In this document: positions 1 to 8,942 of the stretch, in pieces
How positions within the stretch are numbered: position 1 is the first letter of the stretch
Layout: each line of letters begins with the position of its first letter
Source of the DNA: Neisseria meningitidis
GTDB lineage: Bacteria; Pseudomonadota; Gammaproteobacteria; Burkholderiales; Neisseriaceae
Length of the DNA: 64,000 nt
Assembly (NCBI RefSeq): GCF_900638555.1
Contig: NZ_LR134525.1
Coordinates: forward strand, 124,001-188,000
Direction: 5' to 3'
The notes under the pieces: model-generated
Databases searched by the model: none
Told to the model about the DNA's origin: nothing
What the model saw: the letters and a program-made list of their open reading frames with translations, nothing else
Program-made: the position numbers and the translations under genes

Positions 1-125
1 TTCAGACGGCATGGATGTTTTTTATTTCAATCCGCTATATATTTGTCAGAAAACTATGGCGCGCAAACGGTCAGCCCTTTAAAATAACGCCTTTACGCAT
101 CGAAAATCCACCGGAACGCAACATT

Positions 126-1535
126 ATGATGAAAAATCGAGTGACCAACATCCATTTTGTCGGTATCGGCGGCGTCGGCATGAGCGGTATCGCCGAAGTC
201 TTGCACAATTTGGGTTTTAAAGTTTCCGGTTCGGATCAGGCGCGAAATGCCGCTACCGAGCATTTGGGCAGCCTGGGCATTCAAGTTTATCCCGGCCATA
301 CCGCAGAACACGTTAACGGTGCGGATGTCGTCGTTACCTCTACCGCCGTCAAAAAAGAAAATCCCGAAGTTGTCGCTGCGTTGGAGCAGCAAATTCCCGT
401 TATTCCGCGCGCCCTGATGTTGGCGGAGTTGATGCGCTTCCGTGACGGCATCGCCATTGCCGGCACGCACGGCAAAACCACGACCACCAGCCTGACCGCC
501 TCCATCCTCGGCGCGGCAGGACTTGACCCGACTTTCGTTATCGGCGGCAAACTCAACGCCGCAGGCACCAACGCCCGCTTGGGCAAAGGCGAATACATCG
601 TTGCCGAAGCCGACGAGTCGGATGCATCCTTTCTGCACCTGACACCGATTATGTCCGTCGTTACCAATATCGACGAAGACCATATGGATACCTACGGGCA
701 CAGTGTTGAGAAGCTGCATCAGGCGTTTATCGATTTCATCCACCGTATGCCCTTCTACGGCAAAGCCTTTTTGTGTATTGACAGCGAACACGTCCGCGCG
801 ATTTTGCCCAAAGTGAGCAAACCTTATGCTACTTACGGTTTGGACGATACCGCCGACATCTACGCCACCGACATCGAAAACGTCGGCGCGCAAATGAAAT
901 TCACCGTCCATGTTCAAATGAAAGGACATGAGCAGGGGTCGTTTGAAGTCGTGCTGAATATGCCCGGCAGACACAACGTGCTGAACGCATTGGCAGCCAT
1001 CGGCGTGGCGCTGGAAGTCGGCGCATCGGTTGAAGCGATCCAAAAAGGCTTGCTCGGCTTTGAAGGTGTCGGCCGCCGCTTCCAAAAATACGGCGACATC
1101 AAGTTGCCAAACGGTGGAACCGCGCTCTTGGTGGACGACTACGGACACCACCCCGTCGAAATGGCGGCGACCCTTTCCGCCGCACGCGGCGCGTATCCGG
1201 AAAAACGTTTGGTACTCGCCTTCCAGCCGCACCGCTATACCCGCACGCGCGATTTGTTTGAAGACTTTACCAAAGTCCTCAATACCGTTGACGCGCTGGT
1301 GCTGACCGAAGTTTATGCCGCCGGTGAAGAGCCGATTGCCGCCGCTGATTCCCGCGCTCTTGCCCGCGCCATCCGCGTGTTGGGCAAACTCGAGCCGATT
1401 TACTGCGAAAACGTTGCCGATCTGCCCGAAATGCTGTTGAACGTTTTGCAGGACGGCGACATCGTGTTGAATATGGGTGCGGGAAGCATCAACCGCGTCC
1501 CCGCCGCGCTGCTGGAATTGTCGAAACAGATTTGA
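126..1535 (+). CDS. murC: UDP-N-acetylmuramate--L-alanine ligase
   Basis: Cytoplasmic ATP-dependent ligase that adds L-alanine to UDP-MurNAc, the first amino acid of the peptidoglycan stem peptide. The 469-residue product opens with a Rossmann-type stretch ([11 protein letters not shown], residues 11-21), has the Mur ligase ATP loop GTHGKTTTT at about 113-121, and the later DDYGHHP and QPHRYTRT motifs typical of MurC. Length is normal for the family. The reading frame is open upstream, but ATG 126 (or the adjacent ATG at 129) places the Rossmann motif correctly and has GGAACG just upstream. It is followed by ddlB, ftsQ, ftsA and ftsZ, the usual division/cell wall cluster order; murG would be expected just before the window. 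Confidence 0.97.
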   Translation: MMKNRVTNIHFVGIGGVGMSGIAEVLHNLGFKVSGSDQARNAATEHLGSLGIQVYPGHTAEHVNGADVVVTSTAVKKENPEVVAALEQQIPVIPRALMLAELMRFRDGIAIAGTHGKTTTTSLTASILGAAGLDPTFVIGGKLNAAGTNARLGKGEYIVAEADESDASFLHLTPIMSVVTNIDEDHMDTYGHSVEKLHQAFIDFIHRMPFYGKAFLCIDSEHVRAILPKVSKPYATYGLDDTADIYATDIENVGAQMKFTVHVQMKGHEQGSFEVVLNMPGRHNVLNALAAIGVALEVGASVEAIQKGLLGFEGVGRRFQKYGDIKLPNGGTALLVDDYGHHPVEMAATLSAARGAYPEKRLVLAFQPHRYTRTRDLFEDFTKVLNTVDALVLTEVYAAGEEPIAAADSRALARAIRVLGKLEPIYCENVADLPEMLLNVLQDGDIVLNMGAGSINRVPAALLELSKQI

Positions 1536-1569
1536 GGCACACCCGCCTGACAGACGGAACATCATATAA

Positions 1570-1607
1570 AGGTCGTCTGAAACCGCAAATCAGGTTTCAG
1601 ACGACCT
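1570..1607. terminator. Inverted AGGTCGTCTGAA pair (DUS-variant hairpin)
   Basis: A perfect 15-bp inverted repeat built from AGGTCGTCTGAAACC and its complement, with an 8-base loop, sits between murC and ddlB. The core is the GTCGTCTGAA variant of the neisserial uptake sequence rather than GCCGTCTGAA. No T-run follows, so it may attenuate rather than end transcription. Confidence 0.6.
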
Positions 1608-1647
1608 CTGGCAACAAGCATAAAGCAATCAGGAAAGAACAAAAACA

Positions 1648-2562
1648 ATGCAGAATTTTGGCAAAGTGGCCGTATTGATGGGCGGTTTTTCCAGCGAACG
1701 AGAAATCTCGCTGGACAGCGGCACCGCCATTTTGAATGCTTTAAAAAGCAAAGGCATAGACGCATACGCCTTCGATCCCAAGGAAACCCCATTGTCTGAA
1801 TTGAAGGCACAAGGTTTTCAGACGGCATTCAACATCCTTCACGGTACTTACGGCGAAGACGGGGCTGTTCAGGGTGCATTGGAACTGTTGGGCATTCCCT
1901 ATACCGGCAGCGGTGTCGCCGCATCCGCCATCGGCATGGACAAATACCGCTGCAAACTGATTTGGCAGGCATTGGGATTGCCCGTTCCCGAGTTCGCCGT
2001 CCTGCACGACGACACTGATTTCGATGCCGTCGAAGAAAAATTGGGCCTGCCGATGTTTGTGAAACCGGCGGCCGAAGGCAGCAGCGTAGGCGTGGTAAAA
2101 GTCAAAGGAAAAGGCCGTCTGAAAAGCGTTTACGAAGAATTGAAACACTTTCAGGGCGAAATCATTGCCGAACGGTTTATCGGCGGCGGCGAATATTCCT
2201 GCCCTGTGTTGAACGGCAAAGGCCTGCCCGGCATACACATCATCCCCGCGACCGAGTTTTATGACTACGAAGCCAAGTACAACCGCAACGACACCATTTA
2301 TCAATGTCCTTCGGAAGATCTGACCGAAGCCGAAGAAAGCCTGATGCGCGAACTGGCGGTTCGCGGCGCGCAGGCAATCGGTGCGGAAGGCTGCGTGCGC
2401 GTCGATTTCCTCAAAGATACCGACGGCAAACTCTATCTGTTGGAAATCAACACCCTGCCCGGTATGACCGGCCATAGTTTAGTACCGAAATCCGCTGCCG
2501 TTATGGGCGTGGGTTTTGCCGATTTATGTATTGAAATTTTGAAGACCGCACATGTGGGATAA
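1648..2562 (+). CDS. ddlB: D-alanine--D-alanine ligase
   Basis: ATP-grasp ligase making the D-Ala-D-Ala dipeptide for the peptidoglycan stem, in the cytoplasm. The 304-residue protein begins KVAVLMGGFSSEREISLDSG, the classic Ddl N-terminus, contains the ATP-grasp segment KPAAEGSSVGVVKV (about 139-152), and ends with EINTLPGMTGHSLVPKSA, the Mg/substrate loop. Length is typical for DdlB. AGGAAAG lies upstream of ATG 1648. The last 11 bases overlap the start of ftsQ, indicating translational coupling within the division cluster. Confidence 0.97.
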   Translation: MQNFGKVAVLMGGFSSEREISLDSGTAILNALKSKGIDAYAFDPKETPLSELKAQGFQTAFNILHGTYGEDGAVQGALELLGIPYTGSGVAASAIGMDKYRCKLIWQALGLPVPEFAVLHDDTDFDAVEEKLGLPMFVKPAAEGSSVGVVKVKGKGRLKSVYEELKHFQGEIIAERFIGGGEYSCPVLNGKGLPGIHIIPATEFYDYEAKYNRNDTIYQCPSEDLTEAEESLMRELAVRGAQAIGAEGCVRVDFLKDTDGKLYLLEINTLPGMTGHSLVPKSAAVMGVGFADLCIEILKTAHVG

Positions 2563-3280
2563 TGCCGAAGCGATGGAACGGCTGACGCGCTGGCTGCTTG
2601 TCATGATGGCGATGCTGCTTGCTGCGTCCGGGCTGGTTTGGTTTTACAATTCGAATCATCTGCCCGTCAAGCAGGTGTCGCTGAAGGGCAACCTAGTTTA
2701 TTCCGATAAGAAAGCATTGGGCAGTTTGGCGAAAGAATACATCCATGGGAATATTTTGAGGACGGACATCAATGGCGCACAGGAGGCCTACCGCCGGTAT
2801 CCGTGGATTGCGTCGGTCATGGTGCGCCGCCGTTTTCCCGACACGGTTGAGGTCGTCCTGACCGAGCGCAAGCCGGTCGCGCGTTGGGGCGACCATGCCT
2901 TGGTGGACGGCGAAGGCAATGTTTTTGAAGCCCGTTTGGACAGACCCGGAATGCCGGTATTCAGAGGCGCGGAAGGAACGTCTGCCGAAATGCTCCGCCG
3001 TTATGACGAATTTTCGACTGTTTTGGCAAAACAGGGTTTGGGCATCAAAGAGATGACCTATACGGCACGTTCGGCGTGGATTGTCGTTTTGGACAACGGC
3101 ATCACCGTCAGGCTCGGACGGGAAAACGAGATGAAACGCCTCCGGCTTTTTACCGAAGCGTGGCAACATCTGTTGCGTAAAAATAAAAATCGGTTATCCT
3201 ATGTGGATATGAGGTATAAGGACGGATTTTCAGTCCGCTATGCTCCCGACGGTTTACCCGAAAAAGAATCCGAAGAATAG
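2552..3280 (+). CDS. ftsQ: Cell division protein FtsQ
   Basis: Bitopic inner-membrane divisome protein that links FtsK/FtsA-side components to FtsL-FtsB. The 242-residue product has a short cytoplasmic head, one transmembrane helix (about 11-29, LTRWLLVMMAMLLAASGLVWF), then a periplasmic POTRA-type region (VKQVSLKGNLVYSDK) and the FtsQ/DivIB domain (RYPWIASVMVRRRFPDTVEV). It overlaps ddlB by 11 bases in another frame and precedes ftsA by about 85 bases. Position and domain order make the assignment secure. Confidence 0.95.
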   Translation: MWDNAEAMERLTRWLLVMMAMLLAASGLVWFYNSNHLPVKQVSLKGNLVYSDKKALGSLAKEYIHGNILRTDINGAQEAYRRYPWIASVMVRRRFPDTVEVVLTERKPVARWGDHALVDGEGNVFEARLDRPGMPVFRGAEGTSAEMLRRYDEFSTVLAKQGLGIKEMTYTARSAWIVVLDNGITVRLGRENEMKRLRLFTEAWQHLLRKNKNRLSYVDMRYKDGFSVRYAPDGLPEKESEE

Positions 3281-3365
3281 TGGGAACAGGTATCGGACAG
3301 ATTACGGCCGTGCCGTCTGAAACGGTGCGACGCAAATTTCAATCAGTTTTAAGAGCAGACGAACA

Positions 3366-4610
3366 ATGGAACAGCAGCAAAGATACATCAGCGTACTGGA
3401 TATCGGTACGTCTAAAGTCCTCGCACTGATCGGGGAAGTTCAAGATGACGACAAAATCAACATCGTCGGTTTGGGGCAGGCTCCTTCACGGGGCTTGCGC
3501 GCGGGCATGGTAACCAATATCGATGCCACCGTCCAAGCCATCAGGCAGGCGGTCAATGATGCCGAGCTGATGGCGGATACCAAAATTACCCACGTTACCA
3601 CAGGTATCGCAGGCAACCACATCCGCAGTCTCAATTCGCAAGGTGTGGTTAAAATTAAAGACGGGGAAGTCACGCAGGCAGACATCGACCGCGCCATTGA
3701 AACGGCAAAGGCAATCAATATCCCGTCCGATCAAAAAATTCTCGATGCCGTGGTTCAAGACTACATTATTGACACCCAACTTGGCGTGAGGGAGCCCATC
3801 GGTATGAGCGGTGTGCGTCTGGATACGCGGGTGCACATCATTACCGGTGCAAGTACGGCAGTGCAGAATGTCCAAAAATGTATCGAGCGGTGCGGTTTGA
3901 AAAGCGATCAGATCATGCTTCAGCCGTTGGCAAGCGGGCAGGCGGTGCTGACTGAAGATGAAAAAGACCTCGGCGTATGCGTCATCGACATTGGTGGCGG
4001 AACGACCGATATTGCCGTTTATATGAACGGTGCCATCCGCCATACGTCCGTCATTCCGGCCGGTGGTAATCTGATTACCAAAGATTTGTCCAAATCGTTG
4101 AGAACACCTCTCGATGCCGCCGAGTACATTAAAATCCATTATGGCGTGGCATCATGCGATACGGAAGGCTTGGGTGAGATGATTGAAGTTCCGGGCGTGG
4201 GTGACCGGACATCGCGTCAGGTTTCCAGTAAGGTTTTGGCAGCAATCATCAGCGCACGTATTCAGGAGATTTTTGGCGTAGTGCTGGGCGAGCTGCAAAA
4301 ATCGGGTTTCCCCAAAGAAGTGCTGAATGCGGGTATCGTTCTGACCGGCGGTGTGTCCATGATGACCGGGATTGTGGAATTTGCCGAAAAAATCTTCGAT
4401 CTGCCTGTACGCACCGGTGCACCCCAAGAAATGGGCGGTTTGTCCGACCGCGTCCGCACACCGCGCTTTTCTACCGCCATCGGGCTGCTTCATGCAGCAT
4501 GCAAGCTGGAAGGAAACTTGCCGCAGCTGGAAAACGGTGCAGTGCAAGAGAGGGAAGGGGGCGGCGGTTTGTTGGCAAGATTGAAACGGTGGATTGAAAA
4601 CAGCTTCTGA
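3366..4610 (+). CDS. ftsA: Cell division protein FtsA
   Basis: Actin-like ATPase that tethers FtsZ to the inner membrane and recruits later divisome proteins. The 414-residue protein shows the FtsA start YISVLDIGTSKVLALIGEV, the phosphate loop VIDIGGGTTDIAVY (about 206-219), LTGGVSMMTGI (about 326-336), and an amphipathic C-terminal tail LLARLKRWIENSF for membrane attachment. It lies between ftsQ and ftsZ as expected. Start ATG 3366 follows an A-rich segment with AAGAGCAG rather than a strong Shine-Dalgarno. Confidence 0.97.
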   Translation: MEQQQRYISVLDIGTSKVLALIGEVQDDDKINIVGLGQAPSRGLRAGMVTNIDATVQAIRQAVNDAELMADTKITHVTTGIAGNHIRSLNSQGVVKIKDGEVTQADIDRAIETAKAINIPSDQKILDAVVQDYIIDTQLGVREPIGMSGVRLDTRVHIITGASTAVQNVQKCIERCGLKSDQIMLQPLASGQAVLTEDEKDLGVCVIDIGGGTTDIAVYMNGAIRHTSVIPAGGNLITKDLSKSLRTPLDAAEYIKIHYGVASCDTEGLGEMIEVPGVGDRTSRQVSSKVLAAIISARIQEIFGVVLGELQKSGFPKEVLNAGIVLTGGVSMMTGIVEFAEKIFDLPVRTGAPQEMGGLSDRVRTPRFSTAIGLLHAACKLEGNLPQLENGAVQEREGGGGLLARLKRWIENSF

Positions 4611-4645
4611 ACAGGTGGATTGCCGTTTGACAGGTGAGAAGTATT

Positions 4646-4675
4646 TTGCCAGCAGCAAGATACTTCTTATATAAT
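4646..4675 (+). promoter_or_regulatory. Predicted sigma-70 promoter of ftsZ with overlapping inverted repeat
   Basis: TTGCCA (4646-4651) and TATAAT (4670-4675) are separated by 18 bases, predicting transcription from about 4682, some 47 bases before the ftsZ ATG. A perfect 8-bp inverted repeat, AGAAGTAT at 4637-4644 and ATACTTCT at 4660-4667, straddles the -35 box and spacer. It could be an operator or simply an upstream hairpin ending ftsA messages. Multiple promoters before ftsZ are known in the gonococcus. Confidence 0.55.
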
Positions 4676-4728
4676 GAATAATAATTTATTTAAACCGTCC
4701 TCTGAATGGGGCGAGCAGGAGTTTTTGA

Positions 4729-5907
4729 ATGGAATTTGTTTACGACGTGGCAGAATCGGCAGTCAGCCCTGCGGTGATTAAAGTAATCGGCTTGGGCGGC
4801 GGCGGTTGCAATGCAATCAATAACATGGTTGCCAACAATGTGCGCGGTGTGGAGTTTATCAGTGCCAATACGGATGCGCAGTCTCTGGCAAAAAACCATG
4901 CGGCGAAGAGAATCCAGTTGGGTACGAATCTGACACGCGGTTTGGGCGCGGGCGCGAATCCCGATATCGGCCGTGCGGCAGCCCAGGAAGACCGGGAAGC
5001 CATTGAAGAAGCCATTCGCGGTGCGAATATGCTGTTTATCACGACCGGTATGGGCGGCGGTACCGGTACCGGTTCCGCGCCGGTTGTTGCTGAGATTGCC
5101 AAGTCTTTGGGCATTCTGACCGTTGCCGTGGTTACCCGACCGTTCGCATATGAAGGTAAGCGCGTCCATGTCGCACAGGCAGGGTTGGAACAGTTGAAAG
5201 AACACGTCGATTCGCTGATCATCATCCCGAACGACAAACTGATGACTGCATTGGGTGAAGACGTAACGATGCGCGAAGCCTTCCGTGCCGCCGACAATGT
5301 ATTGCGCGATGCGGTCGCAGGCATTTCCGAAGTGGTAACTTGCCCGAGCGAAATCATCAACCTCGACTTTGCCGACGTGAAAACCGTGATGAGCAACCGC
5401 GGTATCGCTATGATGGGTTCGGGTTATGCCCAAGGTATCGACCGTGCGCGTATGGCGACCGACCAGGCCATTTCCAGTCCGCTGCTGGACGATGTAACCT
5501 TGGACGGAGCGCGCGGTGTGCTGGTCAATATTACGACTGCTCCGGGTTGCTTGAAAATGTCCGAGTTGTCCGAAGTCATGAAAATCGTCAACCAAAGCGC
5601 GCATCCCGATTTGGAATGCAAATTCGGTGCGGCTGAAGACGAGACCATGAGCGAAGATGCCATCCGGATTACCATTATCGCTACCGGTCTGAAAGAAAAA
5701 GGCGCGGTCGATTTTGTTCCGGCAAGGGAGGTAGAAGCGGTTGCTCCGTCCAAACAGGAGCAAAGCCACAATGTCGAAGGTATGATCCGCACCAATCGCG
5801 GTATCCGCACGATGAACCTTACCGCTGCGGATTTCGACAATCAGTCCGTACTTGACGACTTTGAAATCCCTGCGATTTTGCGTCGTCAACACAATTCAGA
5901 CAAATAA
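4729..5907 (+). CDS. ftsZ: Cell division GTPase FtsZ
   Basis: Tubulin homologue forming the cytokinetic ring at mid-cell. The 392-residue protein has the nucleotide-binding start VIGLGGGGCNAINNM, the tubulin signature GMGGGTGTGSAP (about 107-118), the T7 synergy loop region NLDFADVKTVM, and the conserved C-terminal peptide DDFEIPAILRRQ that docks on FtsA and ZipA. Full normal length. It has its own predicted promoter at 4646-4675 and ends the division cluster; no divisome gene follows. Confidence 0.98.
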   Translation: MEFVYDVAESAVSPAVIKVIGLGGGGCNAINNMVANNVRGVEFISANTDAQSLAKNHAAKRIQLGTNLTRGLGAGANPDIGRAAAQEDREAIEEAIRGANMLFITTGMGGGTGTGSAPVVAEIAKSLGILTVAVVTRPFAYEGKRVHVAQAGLEQLKEHVDSLIIIPNDKLMTALGEDVTMREAFRAADNVLRDAVAGISEVVTCPSEIINLDFADVKTVMSNRGIAMMGSGYAQGIDRARMATDQAISSPLLDDVTLDGARGVLVNITTAPGCLKMSELSEVMKIVNQSAHPDLECKFGAAEDETMSEDAIRITIIATGLKEKGAVDFVPAREVEAVAPSKQEQSHNVEGMIRTNRGIRTMNLTAADFDNQSVLDDFEIPAILRRQHNSDK

Positions 5908-6045
5908 TGTGCTGTTTGCCCGTAAACCTGCTGCCTCCCGAATCGGTTTGTCCGGTTTGGGAGGTATGTTTTTCAAGATGTTGCAATTTCGTACGGTTTG
6001 CGGTCGGCGGATTCAGATTTTTCCACTTGATACAGACTTTCAGAT

Positions 6046-7356
6046 ATGGACACTTCAAAACAAACACTGTTGGACGGGATTTTTAAGCTGAAGGCAAACG
6101 GTACGACGGTGCGTACCGAGTTGATGGCGGGTTTGACAACTTTTTTGACGATGTGCTACATCGTTATCGTCAACCCTCTGATTTTGGGCGAGACCGGCAT
6201 GGATATGGGGGCGGTATTCGTCGCTACCTGTATCGCGTCTGCCATCGGCTGTTTTGTTATGGGTTTTGTCGGCAACTATCCGATTGCACTCGCACCGGGG
6301 ATGGGGCTGAATGCCTATTTCACCTTTGCCGTCGTTAAGGGTATGGGCGTGCCTTGGCAGGTTGCGTTGGGTGCGGTGTTCATCTCCGGTCTGATTTTCA
6401 TCCTGTTCAGCTTTTTTAAAGTCAGGGAAATGCTGGTCAACGCACTGCCTATGGGTTTGAAAATGTCGATTGCTGCCGGTATCGGTTTGTTTTTGGCACT
6501 GATTTCCCTGAAAGGCGCAGGCATTATCGTTGCCAATCCGGCAACCTTGGTCGGCTTGGGCGATATTCATCAGCCGTCCGCGTTGTTGGCACTGTTCGGT
6601 TTTGCCATGGTGGTCGTATTGGGACATTTCCGCGTTCAAGGCGCAATCATCATCACCATTTTGACGATTACCGTCATTGCCAGCCTGATGGGTTTGAACG
6701 AATTTCACGGCATCATCGGCGAAGTGCCGAGCATTGCGCCGACTTTTATGCAGATGGATTTTAAAGGGTTGTTTACCGTCAGCATGGTCAGCGTGATTTT
6801 CGTCTTTTTCCTAGTCGATCTGTTCGACAGTACCGGAACACTGGTCGGTGTATCGCATCGTGCCGGACTGCTGGTGGACGGTAAGCTGCCCCGCCTGAAA
6901 CGCGCACTGCTTGCAGACTCTACCGCTATTGTGGCAGGTGCGGCTTTGGGTACTTCTTCAACCACGCCTTATGTGGAAAGTGCGGCGGGCGTATCGGCAG
7001 GCGGGCGGACAGGTCTGACGGCGGTTACCGTCGGCGTATTGATGCTCGCCTGCCTGATGTTTTCACCTTTGGCGAAAAGTGTTCCCGCTTTTGCCACCGC
7101 GCCCGCCCTGCTTTATGTCGGCACGCAGATGCTCCGCAGTGCGAGGGACATCGATTGGGACGATATGACGGAAGCCGCACCCGCATTCCTGACCATTGTC
7201 TTCATGCCGTTTACCTATTCGATTGCAGACGGCATCGCTTTCGGCTTCATCAGTTATGCCGTGGTTAAACTTTTATGCCGCCGCACCAAAGACGTTCCGC
7301 CTATGGTATGGATTGTTGCCGTATTGTGGGCACTGAAATTCTGGTATTTGGGCTGA
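6046..7356 (+). CDS. NCS2-family purine permease (AzgA/PbuG type)
   Basis: Inner-membrane proton symporter predicted to import guanine, hypoxanthine or adenine. The 436-residue product is strongly hydrophobic with about 12-14 membrane segments. It carries AzgA-branch features: TELMAGLTTFLTMCYIVIVNP near the start, APGMGLNAYF (about 84-93), LVDLFDSTGTLVGVS, and ALGTSSTTPYVESAAGVSAGGRTGL. Substrate cannot be fixed from sequence alone. It stands alone after ftsZ and ends at a strong DUS-pair terminator. Confidence 0.88.
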   Translation: MDTSKQTLLDGIFKLKANGTTVRTELMAGLTTFLTMCYIVIVNPLILGETGMDMGAVFVATCIASAIGCFVMGFVGNYPIALAPGMGLNAYFTFAVVKGMGVPWQVALGAVFISGLIFILFSFFKVREMLVNALPMGLKMSIAAGIGLFLALISLKGAGIIVANPATLVGLGDIHQPSALLALFGFAMVVVLGHFRVQGAIIITILTITVIASLMGLNEFHGIIGEVPSIAPTFMQMDFKGLFTVSMVSVIFVFFLVDLFDSTGTLVGVSHRAGLLVDGKLPRLKRALLADSTAIVAGAALGTSSTTPYVESAAGVSAGGRTGLTAVTVGVLMLACLMFSPLAKSVPAFATAPALLYVGTQMLRSARDIDWDDMTEAAPAFLTIVFMPFTYSIADGIAFGFISYAVVKLLCRRTKDVPPMVWIVAVLWALKFWYLG

Positions 7357-7370
7357 TTGATTCGATATTA

Positions 7371-7405
7371 AAAATGCCGTCTGAAAGGTTTTCAGACGGC
7401 ATTTT
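7371..7405 (+). terminator. DUS-pair terminator after the purine permease
   Basis: A 16-bp inverted repeat of AAAATGCCGTCTGAAA with a 3-base loop, followed by a T-rich stretch. It is a typical neisserial terminator built from two opposed uptake sequences. Confidence 0.85.
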
Positions 7406-7657
7406 GTTTGCCGGTATATTTAATTTTTATTAAATTAAATAAAAATCAAATACATAATAAAATACATCGGATTGCTTAAAAATAATACATTGTTTTTATG
7501 TATAAAATATTTTATAAGTTTTCAGGATTTTGATTATCAAAAATTTTTCTTGATTTCCTGACAATTTTATTGAAACAAATAATTCAAAATTAATCTAGTT
7601 TAATCATGGAATTAAAATAAAATATTAAAATTATGTAATGAGTCTCCTTAAAAATGT

Positions 7658-7686
7658 TTGACATTTTCAGTCTTGTGTTTTAGATT
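7658..7686 (+). promoter_or_regulatory. Predicted sigma-70 promoter upstream of prpB
   Basis: TTGACA at 7658-7663, a 17-base spacer, and TAGATT at 7681-7686 (four of six consensus bases). Transcription would begin near 7693, giving a leader of about 285 bases before prpB that includes the small reading frame at 7729. Confidence 0.55.
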
Positions 7687-7728
7687 AGCGAAAAATAAAA
7701 CTACACAATACTACAAAGGAACATTACT

Positions 7729-7833
7729 ATGAAACCAATTCAGATGTTTTCCCCTTTTCTGAATAATCCCCTTGTTTTCTTCTTGTCTGCGGTTTTGCCG
7801 CATAATTCCGAACGGTCTGCTGTTTTTCTTTGA
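7729..7833 (+). CDS. Possible 34-residue leader peptide
   Basis: A short frame (MKPIQMFSPFLNNPLVFFLS and 14 more residues) starts eight bases after AAAGGA, a better ribosome site than many genes here have, and lies about 36 bases after the predicted start of transcription. The peptide is hydrophobic in the middle and has no recognised relatives. It could be a leader peptide, the remnant of a larger gene, or chance. It ends 145 bases before prpB. Confidence 0.3.
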   Translation: MKPIQMFSPFLNNPLVFFLSAVLPHNSERSAVFL

Positions 7834-7978
7834 TTCGTTTTAAATATCAATAAGATAATTGTTCCCATATATTTTTAATGATTGGATTGGGATGCCCGAC
7901 GCGTCGGATGGCTGTGTTTTGCCGTCCGAATGTGATGGAAGCCTGTCCATACTGAAAAAAAGTCTATAAAGGAGAAAT

Positions 7979-8857
7979 ATGATGAGTCAACACTCTGCCG
8001 GAGCACGTTTCCGCCAAGCCGTGAAAGAATCGAATCCGCTTGCCGTCGCCGGTTGCGTCAATGCTTATTTTGCACGATTGGCCACCCAAAGCGGTTTCAA
8101 AGCCATCTATCTGTCCGGCGGCGGCGTGGCAGCCTGTTCTTGCGGTATCCCTGATTTGGGCATTACCACAATGGAAGATGTGCTGATCGACGCACGACGC
8201 ATTACGGACAACGTGGATACGCCTCTGCTGGTGGACATCGATGTGGGTTGGGGCGGTGCATTCAATATTGCCCGTACCATTCGCAACTTTGAACGCGCCG
8301 GTGTTGCAGCGGTTCACATCGAAGATCAGGTAGCGCAAAAACGCTGCGGCCACCGTCCGAACAAAGCCATTGTATCTAAAGATGAAATGGTCGACCGTAT
8401 CAAAGCTGCCGTAGATGCGCGCGTTGATGAGAACTTCGTGATTATGGCGCGTACCGATGCGCTGGCGGTAGAAGGTTTGGATGCCGCTATCGAACGCGCC
8501 GAAGCTTGTGTCGAAGCCGGTGCGGACATGATTTTCCCTGAAGCCATGACCGATTTGAACATGTACCGCCAATTTGCAGATGCGGTGAAAGTGCCCGTGT
8601 TGGCGAACATTACCGAGTTTGGTTCCACTCCGCTTTATACCCAAAGCGAGCTGGCTGAAAACGGCGTGTCGCTGGTGCTGTATCCGCTGTCATCGTTCCG
8701 TGCAGCAAGCAAAGCCGCTCTGAATGTTTACGAAGCGATTATGCGCGATGGCACTCAGGCGGCGGTGGTGGACAGTATGCAAACCCGTGCCGAGCTGTAC
8801 GAGCATCTGAACTATCATGCCTTCGAGCAAAAACTGGATAAATTGTTTCAAAAATGA
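7979..8857 (+). CDS. prpB: 2-Methylisocitrate lyase
   Basis: Cleaves 2-methylisocitrate to pyruvate and succinate, the last step of the 2-methylcitrate cycle for propionate. The 292-residue protein is of the isocitrate lyase/PEP mutase family: substrate segment [18 protein letters not shown], metal site [11 protein letters not shown] (about 86-96) and catalytic-loop motif KRCGHR at about 121-126. AAAGGAG precedes two consecutive ATG codons (7979 and 7982). First gene of the prpB-prpC-acnD-prpF set; prpC follows after 85 bases. Long AT-rich leader suggests regulated translation. Confidence 0.96.
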   Translation: MMSQHSAGARFRQAVKESNPLAVAGCVNAYFARLATQSGFKAIYLSGGGVAACSCGIPDLGITTMEDVLIDARRITDNVDTPLLVDIDVGWGGAFNIARTIRNFERAGVAAVHIEDQVAQKRCGHRPNKAIVSKDEMVDRIKAAVDARVDENFVIMARTDALAVEGLDAAIERAEACVEAGADMIFPEAMTDLNMYRQFADAVKVPVLANITEFGSTPLYTQSELAENGVSLVLYPLSSFRAASKAALNVYEAIMRDGTQAAVVDSMQTRAELYEHLNYHAFEQKLDKLFQK

Positions 8858-8942
8858 TTTACCGCTTTCAGACTGCCTTTCAACAAATCCGCATCGGTCG
8901 TCTGAAAACCCGAAACCCATAAAAACACAAAGGAGAAATACC

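Larger units (their letters stand above)
7406..7978 (+). other. AT-rich leader region of the prp cluster
   Basis: This 573-base intergenic stretch is far more AT-rich than its neighbours, especially 7420-7700, which is mostly A/T with no DUS or dRS3. It holds a good promoter (7658-7686), a 34-codon reading frame with a strong ribosome site (7729-7833), a perfect 12-bp palindrome CCGACGCGTCGG at 7896-7907, and the prpB ribosome site AAAGGAG at 7968-7974. A long leader fits post-transcriptional control: meningococcal prpB and prpC are known targets of the sibling sRNAs NmsRA/NmsRB (RcoF1/2), which are encoded elsewhere. Confidence 0.6.

Noticed and set aside
93..1565. Long open frame antisense to murC (and similar long antisense frames under ftsA, ftsZ, acnD, aspS)
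   Set aside because: These mirror real, well-conserved genes; their predicted proteins have no recognisable domains and reflect codon bias on the opposite strand.
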